Origin: JBEIFW01 sp046081125
GTDB lineage: Bacteria > Actinomycetota > Acidimicrobiia > Acidimicrobiales > Ilumatobacteraceae
DNA length: 64,000 bases
Reading direction: 5' to 3'
Assembly (NCBI GenBank): GCA_046081125.1
Contig: JBJTVH010000102.1
Coordinates: 1-64,000, forward strand
Numbering within the stretch: the stretch's first letter is position 1; each line of letters starts with the position of its first letter. Shown here piece by piece: positions 47,180 through 54,822 of this stretch. Below the pieces are notes generated by a model. That model saw only the letters and a program-made list of their open reading frames with translations, was not told where the DNA came from and made no database searches. The position numbers were made by a program, and so were the translations under genes.

Positions 47180-47779
47180 CTATCGAGCGAGCAACCCGGC
47201 GGCCGACTCGTCGGCCATCGCTGCCCACTGGGGCGACGGCAGGTGCATCAGCACGATGCCGAAGGCTGCCAGCACCGAGTTGCGGAAGGCGGGCTCGAGT
47301 CCGTTCCATGAGATCGACCGCCACATCTGGAACCACTCGCCACCGACGGTGATGAAACCGCCCATGAACAGCACCAGGATCATCGCCAAGCCGATGGTTC
47401 CCAGCCGGCGAGGAAGGTCGAAGGTGCGGGTACGGCTCGCTCTCAGCCACGCCCACACCGATCCGAGCAAGACCAGGGCCGTCGCTGATTCCCAGACGAT
47501 GACGCCGATGTACGCGACGTGATGGAACCAGGTGGCGTCGATCGCACGCCACATCACGTCGCTGTCGAGTCCCTCACCGGCTGACGCGCCGAAGTTGGTG
47601 GTGTCCATCGACAGCACGTGCGATACGAAGTCGAAGTTGGTGCCGTAGTCGGTGATGTTCCCAACGGCAACGAGAGCGATGTACAGGGCGTTGAGGGCGA
47701 CCACGACCGTGCACGCCACCGGCAAGGTGCCCAAGGCCAGAAGCCGGTCGCCCTTCAGCGACTTCGAGGTCGTACTCAC
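47180..47779 (-). CDS. DUF2165 family membrane protein
   Basis: The 199-residue protein has four predicted transmembrane helices (VACTVVVALNALYIALVAVG, HVAYIGVIVWESATALVLLG, LGTIGLAMILVLFMGGFITV, and a final VLAAFGIVLMH). The DUF2165 signatures are NITDYGTNF, VSHVLSMDTT and GGEWFQMWRS-x-WNG. Function is unknown. The start is GTG at 47779. An AT-rich promoter/operator-like island lies about 80 bases upstream. It is convergent with the DUF1501 gene, with only 4 bases between stops. Confidence 0.88.
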   Translation of the reverse strand: MSTTSKSLKGDRLLALGTLPVACTVVVALNALYIALVAVGNITDYGTNFDFVSHVLSMDTTNFGASAGEGLDSDVMWRAIDATWFHHVAYIGVIVWESATALVLLGSVWAWLRASRTRTFDLPRRLGTIGLAMILVLFMGGFITVGGEWFQMWRSISWNGLEPAFRNSVLAAFGIVLMHLPSPQWAAMADESAAGLLAR

Positions 47780-47856
47780 CGGTGTCCCCCAATCGCGAGC
47801 TGGCGGGATGACGATACTTCATGGGTCCCCTTGGTCCCGCCAGCCGCAATGCGCCG

Positions 47857-47884
47857 ATAATACTTGTTATGTAAAGTGTATCCC
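47857..47884 (-). promoter_or_regulatory. AT-rich promoter/operator island upstream of the DUF2165 gene
   Basis: On the minus strand the stretch contains TTTACATAACAAG and TATTAT, a good -10 candidate, within otherwise GC-rich DNA. An imperfect dyad (ATACACTT ... AAGTATTAT) overlaps it, suggesting a regulator site. A -35 element at proper spacing is not clear. Confidence 0.4.
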
Positions 47885-47937
47885 GGGCCCGGGCGGCGCA
47901 CCGATCCAACCCGGTCGGAGCAGCGGACGCGACGGTG

Positions 47938-47962
47938 ACCGGGCACCCACCAGGCCCGGTCA
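47938..47962 (-). terminator. Hairpin after the chemotaxis operon, probable terminator
   Basis: GACCGGGC and GCCCGGTC form a perfect 8-bp stem around a 9-base loop, about 65 bases past the last che gene stop. No U-tract follows. Confidence 0.45.
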
Positions 47963-48026
47963 TCGTCGTCGACATCGAAGCAGTGGTGCATGACGGGCGT
48001 TGGATCGCCCGAGTGGAACTCGGCGC

Positions 48027-48521
48027 TCAGCGCACGAACACGTACAGACGTCCCGCCGAGTAGCCGGGGATGTCGATGTCGAACACGTCGCGCCGAGTCG
48101 GGTTGGCGCGCAGTTCGCGCACGTCGTCGGCGAGGCCGTCGGCGATGCGGATCACCTCGCCGAGCGTGACGTGCGGGCTGCTCTGGCTGTTCATCAGCCC
48201 GGCCAACACGTTCGCGATCTCCCGGAAGTTCTCCAGGTGCGTCGGGAACACGTCGGCGGAGGTCTTGACTTCCTTCACCGGACCGGCCGGCATCAACGTG
48301 AGCGCCGCACCCGCCCCGGCGGCGATCTTCGCGTCGACCTGCACGGCGGCGAGCGCGTTGCCCTCGTCGTCGCGCACGATCGAGATCACCCCGTCGTCGG
48401 AATGCTTCTCGTAGCTCTTGCACTGCTCCACCCGGACGTCCTTGGCGAGCAGCATGCAGAAGGTCCCTTTGATCTCCTCGAGACGAGGGACCGGCACCGG
48501 GTCGAGCGCTTGGGTGGACAT
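48027..48521 (-). CDS. CheX/CheC-like protein at the end of the chemotaxis operon
   Basis: The 164-residue protein is not a recognised named family, but several features suggest a diverged CheC/CheX/FliN-type fold. Alternating strands and helices lead to NFREIANVLAGLMNSQSSPH, containing an ExxN motif (EIAN) like the phosphatase motif of CheX, and then VTLGEVIRIADGLADD. ATG 48521 overlaps the cheY stop (TGATG), so it is translationally coupled to a response regulator. A role in CheY-P dephosphorylation or adaptation is inferred from that coupling and the motif. Confidence 0.6.
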   Translation of the reverse strand: MSTQALDPVPVPRLEEIKGTFCMLLAKDVRVEQCKSYEKHSDDGVISIVRDDEGNALAAVQVDAKIAAGAGAALTLMPAGPVKEVKTSADVFPTHLENFREIANVLAGLMNSQSSPHVTLGEVIRIADGLADDVRELRANPTRRDVFDIDIPGYSAGRLYVFVR

Positions 48522-48877
48522 CACACCACCCCGTTCAGGGTGTCCTTGAACGTGTCGGCATTGAACGGCTTGGAGATCAGGAACGCCGCACCGGAGCCGA
48601 CGGCCTGCGCACGCATGGCCGGGGTCGACTCCGAGGTCACGAAGCCGAACTTCGTGTTGTTCCCACCGCCGCGCAACGCGTTGAGGAACTCGATGCCGGA
48701 CATCACCGGCATGTTCCAGTCGCTCAGGATGAGGTCGGGCTTTTCGGACTTGGTCTTGTCGAGGGCTTCCTGGCCGTTCTCCGCCTCCACGATGGTGGCG
48801 TCGAACCCGGCCTGGCGCAGGGTGCGCTGCACGATCATGCGCATCGCCCTGCTGTCATCGACCACGAGGATCTTCAT
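48521..48877 (-). CDS. cheY: CheY-type response regulator (second)
   Basis: The 118-residue stand-alone receiver domain has the acidic pocket VVDDSR (Asp7, Asp8), phosphoacceptor Asp53 in LILSDWNMPVMSG, a Thr/Ser in FVTSES and the Lys in FLISKPFNAD. The DWNMP and MSG signatures are typical of CheY that binds the flagellar switch. It is one of two CheY proteins in the operon. The upstream gap to cheX is 68 bases; the next gene overlaps its stop. Confidence 0.93.
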   Translation of the reverse strand: MKILVVDDSRAMRMIVQRTLRQAGFDATIVEAENGQEALDKTKSEKPDLILSDWNMPVMSGIEFLNALRGGGNNTKFGFVTSESTPAMRAQAVGSGAAFLISKPFNADTFKDTLNGVV

Positions 48878-48945
48878 GGATACCTTCCCCGGAATGGGTT
48901 ACTGAGGCGGATCGGGGTTCTGGGACGCAGTCGTGCCGGGGTCGC

Positions 48946-49380
48946 TCACGTCGGCGACAGCACACGCACGCCGACGTGGCCGCCTTCGTGCTCGACGGCC
49001 GCCTCGCACAGCAGTGCCACGGCCGAGGGCTCCCCCACTCCCGTCGGATCCCCGACGCTGGGGACGCTCATCCGGCAGGTGCCTGGCAGGAGCGACTTGA
49101 CCATGCCGCCGGCGATGTTCGTGAACTCGCCGAAGGCGTCACGCACGTCGTCGTCGGAGGTCTCGTCGAGTTCGAGGCCGAACATCGCCGCCGCGAGCGA
49201 GCGAGCGAAGTGCTCGTCGCAGGTGGCGGATACGACGGCATCGAAGTCGCCGCTGATCTCGATCAAGGCTCGCATGGCCCAGTTCGGCGTGGTCGGGTCG
49301 ACCGCTTCGCCGGCCGATCCGACGAGCGCATCGAGGGTGGTGTTGACCGCTTCATGGAGCGCGGTCTCGTTGAGCTGCAT
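48946..49380 (-). CDS. cheX: CheX-like chemotaxis phosphatase
   Basis: The 144-residue protein (ATG 49380) has the CheC/CheX-type core. EISGDFDAVVSATCDEHFAR and LAAAMFGLELDETSDDDVRD precede AFGEFTNIAGGMVKSLLPGT, where EFTN supplies the conserved ExxN catalytic Glu/Asn pair of CheY-P phosphatases. The final strand region VGVRVLSPT closes the fold. It likely dephosphorylates CheY-P, replacing CheZ. It begins 7 bases after cheR. The earlier open frame to 49455 overlaps cheR and is not needed. Confidence 0.82.
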   Translation of the reverse strand: MQLNETALHEAVNTTLDALVGSAGEAVDPTTPNWAMRALIEISGDFDAVVSATCDEHFARSLAAAMFGLELDETSDDDVRDAFGEFTNIAGGMVKSLLPGTCRMSVPSVGDPTGVGEPSAVALLCEAAVEHEGGHVGVRVLSPT

Positions 49381-49387
49381 GTTCACC

Positions 49388-50251
49388 TCACCGGTTGGGC
49401 GCACCGGGCGCCTGGTAGCAGAAGCTCTTGCCGAAGTCCCGGCGGACGTAGGCATCGTCGACGTTCAGGGTCGTTTCGCTCGAGCCGAGGAACAGGAATC
49501 CTCCGGGCATGAGCACTTCTTTGCGGATGCGACCGAGGATCGCTCGCTTCGTATCCATTGAGAAGTAGATGAGGACGTTGCGGATCATCACCAGGTCGCA
49601 GCGGGGCAGTCCGCCCCACGACTCGACCAGGTTCAGCTCACGCGCTTCGACCATGTTCCGGATGTCCCGGCTGATCACCCAATCCTTGCCGTCCTGCTGG
49701 AAGTACCGCACCAGGAATCGAGCGGGCAGTCCTCGGTTCACCTCGAACTGCGTGTAGCGGCCCGACTTGGTGCGCTGCACCATGGTCGGCGAGAGGTCCG
49801 TCGCCACGATCCGCAACCGGTGTCCGGCCGCGAGCTCCGGGAACTTCTCGTTGATCACCATGGCGACCGTGTAGGGCTCCTGGCCGCTCGAAGACGCTGC
49901 GCACCACACCGTCAACGGAGCGCCGGCCGGCTTGGAGGCGAGGATCTCCCCCACCACCTCGGGCAGCGAGTTGAACGGGTGGATGTCCCGGAACCACGAG
50001 GTCTCGTTCGTCGTCATCGCATCGATGACGGCGTTCGCGAGCGCGCCGTGGGGTTCACGACGCATCCGCTCTACGACCCCGCGTAGCGAGTCCACCTTGT
50101 GCTCCCGCATGAGCGGGCGCAGGCGGTTCTCCACCAGGTAGTCCTTCGACTCGTCGAGCACGATCGCAGAACGGTCGCGGACCACCTGCCGGAGGTAGGC
50201 GAAATCGGCCGGGTTCAGGATCGCGTCGGTTGCGGTCTGACCCGGTGTCAT
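49388..50251 (-). CDS. cheR: Chemotaxis protein methyltransferase CheR
   Basis: The 287-residue SAM-dependent enzyme methylates glutamates of chemoreceptors. The helical N-domain (FAYLRQVVRDRSAIVLDESK, VENRLRPLMRE) leads to TTNETSWFRD, and then the catalytic domain VWCAASSSGQEPYTVAM (SAM loop), RIVATDLSPTMVQRTKSGRY, DLVMIRNVLIYF and GGFLFLGSSET. All CheR landmarks are present. ATG overlaps the cheB stop by 4 bases. No chemoreceptor gene lies in the window. Confidence 0.96.
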   Translation of the reverse strand: MTPGQTATDAILNPADFAYLRQVVRDRSAIVLDESKDYLVENRLRPLMREHKVDSLRGVVERMRREPHGALANAVIDAMTTNETSWFRDIHPFNSLPEVVGEILASKPAGAPLTVWCAASSSGQEPYTVAMVINEKFPELAAGHRLRIVATDLSPTMVQRTKSGRYTQFEVNRGLPARFLVRYFQQDGKDWVISRDIRNMVEARELNLVESWGGLPRCDLVMIRNVLIYFSMDTKRAILGRIRKEVLMPGGFLFLGSSETTLNVDDAYVRRDFGKSFCYQAPGAPNR

Positions 50252-51459
50252 CTCATCACCTCGATCCTTCCGTTCGGGGCAGCGGCACCACGCCGGCTGC
50301 GGACTCTCGTCTCGATGGCTCCCGCCACGTCTTCCACCGCGAGCACCTCGTCGGCGAGACCCGCCTTGACGACGTACCCGGGCATCCCCCACACCACGCT
50401 CGAGGCTTCGTCCTGGGCGAGGATCGCTCCCCCGGCGGCGGCGATCTTCTCGCTGCCGCGCAGGCCGTCCTGGCCCATGCCCGTGAGCACGACCGCCAAC
50501 GTCCGAGCCCCGAAGCAGTCAGCGACCGATCGGAACAGCACGTCGACGGCGGGCCGGCAGGAGTTCTCCGGCGCCGCTTTGTTCAACTCCACCCGGTAAC
50601 CACGGGCCGAGTCCCCCGTCACCACCATGTGGTTGTCGCCGGGGGCGACGTAGAGATGCCCGGGCTGCAGGGCGAGGCCCGAGGTCGCCTCCACCACGGT
50701 GAAGTGCGTCTTTTGGTCCAGGCGCTGCGCCAGCATCTGGGTGAACACCGGCGGCATGTGCTGCACCAGCACCACAGGCACCGGGAAGTTCGGGCCGATC
50801 GCCGTCAGCACCACTTCGAGCGCCTTGGGGCCGCCGGTCGACGATCCGATGGTGACGATGTCGACGGGCCCACCAGCGGGCCGGACCCGGCGGGCAGCCG
50901 GGGCCGGGACGCCGGGCACGGCACGACCGGGCCGAGCCCCGCGGCCCGGCGGCATCGGCCGCGACGGCGCTTCGATGCGCCGATCGGCGCTCGCCGCAGG
51001 ACCGGCCGGTGCCGACGGGCTCGATGCCGGCGGCACGAGCGGCGAGAACCGCTTCCCCGCCAGCGCCTTGATCCGCGGGAGCAGTTCGGCTTTCACCTGC
51101 TCGATCGCGGCGGCGGCCGACCCAAGGTTGATCGGCTTGAGGACGTAGTCCTTGGCGCCGAGGGCCAGGGCATCGAGCGTTGCGGCCGCACCCCGGTAGG
51201 TCATGGTCGAGAACATGATCACCGGCATGGCCGGTCGGATCTTGGTGAGTTCGGCCAGGCAGGCGATGCCGTCCATCTCCGGCATCTCCACGTCGAGCGT
51301 GACGATGTCGGGGTTGAGCTCCAGCACGCGCTGGATGCAGGCCCGCCCGTTGACCGCAGTGCCCACGACCTCGAAGTCGGGGTCGCTGTTCAACACGTCC
51401 GACAGCACCCGGCGGATCACCACCGAGTCGTCGACGACGAGCACTCGGATCGCGCTCAC
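50248..51459 (-). CDS. cheB: Protein-glutamate methylesterase CheB
   Basis: This 403-residue protein has an N-terminal receiver domain (VVDDS at 8-12, Asp56 in TLDVEMPEMDG, Lys in YVLKPIN). A ~60-residue Pro/Ala/Arg linker, longer than usual, precedes the methylesterase domain. The catalytic motifs are IGSSTGG (Ser206/207), VQHMPPVFT (His) and VLTGMGQDG (Asp). It demethylates/deamidates chemoreceptors when phosphorylated by CheA. GTG 51459 overlaps the upstream cheY stop by 4 bases, and its stop overlaps cheR. Confidence 0.96.
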   Translation of the reverse strand: MSAIRVLVVDDSVVIRRVLSDVLNSDPDFEVVGTAVNGRACIQRVLELNPDIVTLDVEMPEMDGIACLAELTKIRPAMPVIMFSTMTYRGAAATLDALALGAKDYVLKPINLGSAAAAIEQVKAELLPRIKALAGKRFSPLVPPASSPSAPAGPAASADRRIEAPSRPMPPGRGARPGRAVPGVPAPAARRVRPAGGPVDIVTIGSSTGGPKALEVVLTAIGPNFPVPVVLVQHMPPVFTQMLAQRLDQKTHFTVVEATSGLALQPGHLYVAPGDNHMVVTGDSARGYRVELNKAAPENSCRPAVDVLFRSVADCFGARTLAVVLTGMGQDGLRGSEKIAAAGGAILAQDEASSVVWGMPGYVVKAGLADEVLAVEDVAGAIETRVRSRRGAAAPNGRIEVMR

Positions 51460-51836
51460 ATCGCCTCCGACAGCAACCCGAGGAGGGACAGCTTCTCGAC
51501 GAGGGCCTCGCGGTGCAGCGGCTTGATGCAGTACTCGTCGGCACCGACCATCAGAGCTCGGGCCACGTTCGCCTGGGCGGACTCGGCAGAGACCATCATG
51601 ATCGGCACCTCGGAGAGCCGGCGCACGGCCCGCATCGCCTTGACGAGTTCGAGCCCGTCCATCTCGGGCATGTTCCAGTCGACGAGACACAGATCGGGTA
51701 GCTCGTCGAGGCTCTGGAGGTGCTCGAGCGCCTCTTTGCCGTTCGAGGCCTCGTGGCACGTGAACTGATGCTCGCCGAGGAGCTTCTTGAGCGCGGCGCG
51801 AGCGGAACGGGAATCGTCGACGATCAGCGCGTGCAT
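51456..51836 (-). CDS. cheY: CheY-type response regulator (first)
   Basis: The 126-residue receiver-only protein has LIVDDSRSAR (Asp7, Asp8), phosphoacceptor Asp53 in CLVDWNMPEMDG, a Ser in MVSAESAQ and Lys105 in YCIKPL. It sits between cheW and cheB, 29 bases from cheW and overlapping cheB by 4 bases. It differs clearly from the second CheY in the operon, so one may bind the motor and the other may act as a phosphate sink or regulate another output. Confidence 0.92.
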   Translation of the reverse strand: MHALIVDDSRSARAALKKLLGEHQFTCHEASNGKEALEHLQSLDELPDLCLVDWNMPEMDGLELVKAMRAVRRLSEVPIMMVSAESAQANVARALMVGADEYCIKPLHREALVEKLSLLGLLSEAM

Positions 51837-51865
51837 GGGCGTCCTTTCCGGGGTTCGGGGCAGGG

Positions 51866-52303
51866 TCAGCCGACCAGGGTCGGCCGGACGGTCTTGTCGA
51901 GGTCGATGACCAGCATCAGCTGCCGGTCGAGCTTGTGGACGCCGACGACGAGATCGCGTTGCACGCGGTCGACGGTCTCCGGGAGGGATTCCATGTCGTC
52001 GCCGTCGAGCACCAGCACGTCGCCGATCTCGTCGACGAGCAGGCTCACCGGCCCGTCGTCGGTGTAGACGACGACGTTGGTCGGCGGCTTGGACGCGTCA
52101 CGGTCGGGCAGGTGCAGCCGGCGACGCATGTCGAGCGCGGTCACGATCTGGCCGCGGAGGTTGATGAGGCCGGTGACCTCGGGCGGGGCGAGCGGCACCG
52201 GTGTCATCGGCTGGGACCGCAGCACCTCCTGGACCATCAGCGCGTTGACGCCGAAGAAGATGTCCTCGACGTAGAAGGTGGCGTACATCTGCTCGGTCGA
52301 CAC
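51866..52303 (-). CDS. cheW: Chemotaxis adaptor CheW
   Basis: The 145-residue single CheW domain has YATFYVEDIFFGVNALMVQE, VLRSQPMTPVPLAPPEVTGL and INLRGQIVTALDMRRRL, the SH3-like core that bridges chemoreceptors and CheA. LLVDEIGDVLVLDGDDMESL forms the later strands. It lies 10 bases after cheA. ATG with GAGGAGG-type site upstream. Confidence 0.95.
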   Translation of the reverse strand: MSTEQMYATFYVEDIFFGVNALMVQEVLRSQPMTPVPLAPPEVTGLINLRGQIVTALDMRRRLHLPDRDASKPPTNVVVYTDDGPVSLLVDEIGDVLVLDGDDMESLPETVDRVQRDLVVGVHKLDRQLMLVIDLDKTVRPTLVG

Positions 52304-52313
52304 GGGGTCCTCC

Positions 52314-54629
52314 TCAGAACGAGCTCATGGCCATCGGGCCGTCGATGGTGGAACGGATCAGCGTGTCGACGTCGACGAGGTCGGTCACCCGCCGGCCGAT
52401 CACGGCCGAGAACGGCACACCGGGGCGATCGGAGTGCTCGACGGCGGAGAAGTCGGCGTCCATGACATCGACGATCTCGTCGACGACGAGGCCGAACGTG
52501 CGGTCGTTCTCGTTGTAGACGAGCACCTGCAGCGCCCGCTCGTGCCCGTCGCTGTAACCGTGGTCGGCGTACAGGCCGAGGAACGACGCCAGCGACACCA
52601 GCTGCAGCAACCGTCCCCGGTACTGCACGACTTCCTTGCCGGCGGCCTTCTCGATCATGTTCCGCGGGAACTCCTCGAGGCGGGACACCAGCGCGAGCGG
52701 GATCGCCACCCGCTGACCGGCGGCCATGCACACGAGCACGGTCTGGGAGTCGCGGTCGCGACGCTCGTGCACTTCTTCCTCCTCGGTTCCCCGGCGGTGC
52801 CGTTCCTCGGACACCAGTGCGCCCTGGCGGGCGATGCCGAGCACGTCGAGGATCAGTGCGACGGTGCCGTCACCCATGATCGTCGTGCCGGCGAAGGCCT
52901 CGATCCCCTTGAAGTGCGGCCCGAGCGGCTTGACCACGATCTCCTCGGTGTCGGAGATGCGGTCGACCACGAGGCCGAACTGGCGGTCGTCGGCTTGGAT
53001 CACCACGACGTTCTGCGCTGCGGTCTCCCGGTGGGAGGGGAGGCCGAGGATCTCGGCGAGCCACACGATCGGCAGCAGGCGGCCCCGGAGGCGGAACACC
53101 GGTGCGTCACCGACGAACTCGATCCCGCGGCTGGTCTCGGTGCGCTCGACCCGGATGAGCTCCACCAGGTTGACCTGCGGGATCGCATACCGGTGGCCGT
53201 GCACGGACACGATCAGCGCCGGGATGATCGCCAGCGTGAGCGGGATCTTCACCGTGAGGCTCATGCCCCGGCCCTGCACGCTCTGGACGTCGACCGAGCC
53301 GCCGATCTTCTCGACGTTGGTCTTCACGACGTCCATGCCGACCCCGCGCCCGGAGATGTTCGACACCTTCTCGGCCGTGGAGAACCCCGGCTCGAAGATC
53401 AGGTGCGCCACCTCGCGCTCGGTCATCTTCGCGGCCTGCTGCTGGGTGATGATCCCCCGGTCGATGGCCTTGCGGCGGACCTTGTCGCAGTTGACACCGC
53501 CGCCGTCGTCGCTGATCTCGATGACCACCTGGCCACCGTCGTGGTAAGCGCGCAGGCGCAGGGTGCCCTCGGCAGGCTTGCCCGCTTCGAGGCGCCGTTG
53601 CGGCTCCTCGATGCCATGGTCGACCGAGTTGCGCACCACGTGGGTCAGCGGGTCTTTGATCGCTTCGAGGATGGTGCGGTCGAGTTCGGTCTCCTCGCCC
53701 TCCATCTCGATGCGCACCTTCTTCCCGCAGGACACGGCGAGGTCGCGCACCACTCGGGGGAACTTCGACCAGACGCTGCCGATGGGCTGCATGCGGGTCT
53801 TCATGACCCCTTCCTGCAGCTCGGTCGTGATGAGGTTGAGCTGCTGGGAGGTGGCCGCGAGCGCCGGGTCTTCCTGCTGGCCGGCGAACTGCAGGATCTG
53901 GTTGCGGGCGAGCACGAGCTCCCCCACCAGGTTCATCAGCTGGTCGAGCAGTTTCACGTCGACGCGGATCGAGGTGTCGCCACCGCCCGAGCGGACCTGT
54001 TCGCCGGGGTGCTCGTTCGCCTTCGGATGGTCGGCGTCGGCCCGAGGAGCCATCAAGGTGGGCTCGGCGACCGGCACGACCGGGGTGGCCTCGGCGACCG
54101 GCGCCGGCACAACGGGAGCCGGCTCAGCCACAGGGACCGGGTGGGCGTTCACCGGTACGACGGCGGGTTCGTGGTCCGCGAGCGCCTCGACGACCGGCAC
54201 GACCGGTGCGGCCGCCTCGGCGTAGGCCGAGCCGCGCTTGCCCGCACCCTGACAGTGATCGGTCAGTTCCTCGATGAGCTCGAGGTACGGCTCGTCGCCG
54301 TCGGTGCCGTGGTCGGAGATCAGATCGAGCATCGCCCGGATGGCGTCGACCATGCGTAGCAACGTGCTCGTGCGGTCGCTGGTGACCCCGAGCGAGCCGT
54401 AGCGCAGCAAGCTCAGCAGGTTTTCGCCGACGTGGGTGACCGACTGCAGCTTGTCGAACCCGAGGAATCCTGCGGTGCCCTTGATCGTGTGGATCGTGCG
54501 GAAGATGCTCGCGAGCAACGGCCGCGACGTCGGGTCGTTCTCCAGCTCGACGAACTCTCGATCGAGGCGGTCAAGGTTCTCTCGGCTCTCGACGAGGAAC
54601 TCTTGAACCACTTCATCCATGTCTTCCAT
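52314..54629 (-). CDS. cheA: Chemotaxis histidine kinase CheA with two CheW-like domains
   Basis: This 771-residue kinase has an Hpt domain with phosphorylated His47 in FRTIHTIKGTAGFLG. A Pro/Val/Ala linker (VPVAEPAPVVPAPVAEATPV) stands where a P2 domain would be. Dimerisation helices (SIRVDVKLLDQLMNLVGELV) and the ATPase follow, with N box VVRNSVDHGIEEP, G1 DDGGGVN and G2 GRGVGMDVVKTNVEKIGG. After that come two successive P5/CheW-like domains (VSVHGHRYAIPQVNLVELIR, and then VCMAAGQRVAIPLALVSRLE). The duplicated P5 is unusual. ATG 54629 is preferred to GTG 54653. It is the first gene of the operon behind a sigma28-like promoter. Confidence 0.94.
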   Translation of the reverse strand: MEDMDEVVQEFLVESRENLDRLDREFVELENDPTSRPLLASIFRTIHTIKGTAGFLGFDKLQSVTHVGENLLSLLRYGSLGVTSDRTSTLLRMVDAIRAMLDLISDHGTDGDEPYLELIEELTDHCQGAGKRGSAYAEAAAPVVPVVEALADHEPAVVPVNAHPVPVAEPAPVVPAPVAEATPVVPVAEPTLMAPRADADHPKANEHPGEQVRSGGGDTSIRVDVKLLDQLMNLVGELVLARNQILQFAGQQEDPALAATSQQLNLITTELQEGVMKTRMQPIGSVWSKFPRVVRDLAVSCGKKVRIEMEGEETELDRTILEAIKDPLTHVVRNSVDHGIEEPQRRLEAGKPAEGTLRLRAYHDGGQVVIEISDDGGGVNCDKVRRKAIDRGIITQQQAAKMTEREVAHLIFEPGFSTAEKVSNISGRGVGMDVVKTNVEKIGGSVDVQSVQGRGMSLTVKIPLTLAIIPALIVSVHGHRYAIPQVNLVELIRVERTETSRGIEFVGDAPVFRLRGRLLPIVWLAEILGLPSHRETAAQNVVVIQADDRQFGLVVDRISDTEEIVVKPLGPHFKGIEAFAGTTIMGDGTVALILDVLGIARQGALVSEERHRRGTEEEEVHERRDRDSQTVLVCMAAGQRVAIPLALVSRLEEFPRNMIEKAAGKEVVQYRGRLLQLVSLASFLGLYADHGYSDGHERALQVLVYNENDRTFGLVVDEIVDVMDADFSAVEHSDRPGVPFSAVIGRRVTDLVDVDTLIRSTIDGPMAMSSF

Positions 54630-54686
54630 GTGCTCGTGCCTCTCGAAGGTCACCCGGGTCCCGGCCCGGACCGCCCGACAGATGGG

Positions 54687-54713
54687 CTATCGGTAGAGGC
54701 CCGCCGCAGTTGA
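54687..54713 (-). promoter_or_regulatory. Sigma28 (FliA)-like promoter of the che operon
   Basis: On the minus strand TCAACTGC, 11 bases, then ACCGATAG closely fits the FliA consensus TAAAGTTT-N11-GCCGATAA. The expected transcript starts about 50 bases before cheA. This would place chemotaxis under the flagellar sigma factor. Confidence 0.55.
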
Positions 54714-54822
54714 GCGAGGCCCGACCATTCGGTGGCGAAATCGATCGCCGTTCATCGGCCGGACTCGTCGCAAACGGCCCGGGTGCGACGCCGCGTGCCC
54801 GCCCGTGGGACGCTTCAGCCCG

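Noticed and set aside
47854..47861. Perfect GCCGATAA (sigma28 -10) on the plus strand
   Set aside because: No TCAAG/TAAAG-type -35 lies 11 bases upstream, and it would transcribe against the che operon.
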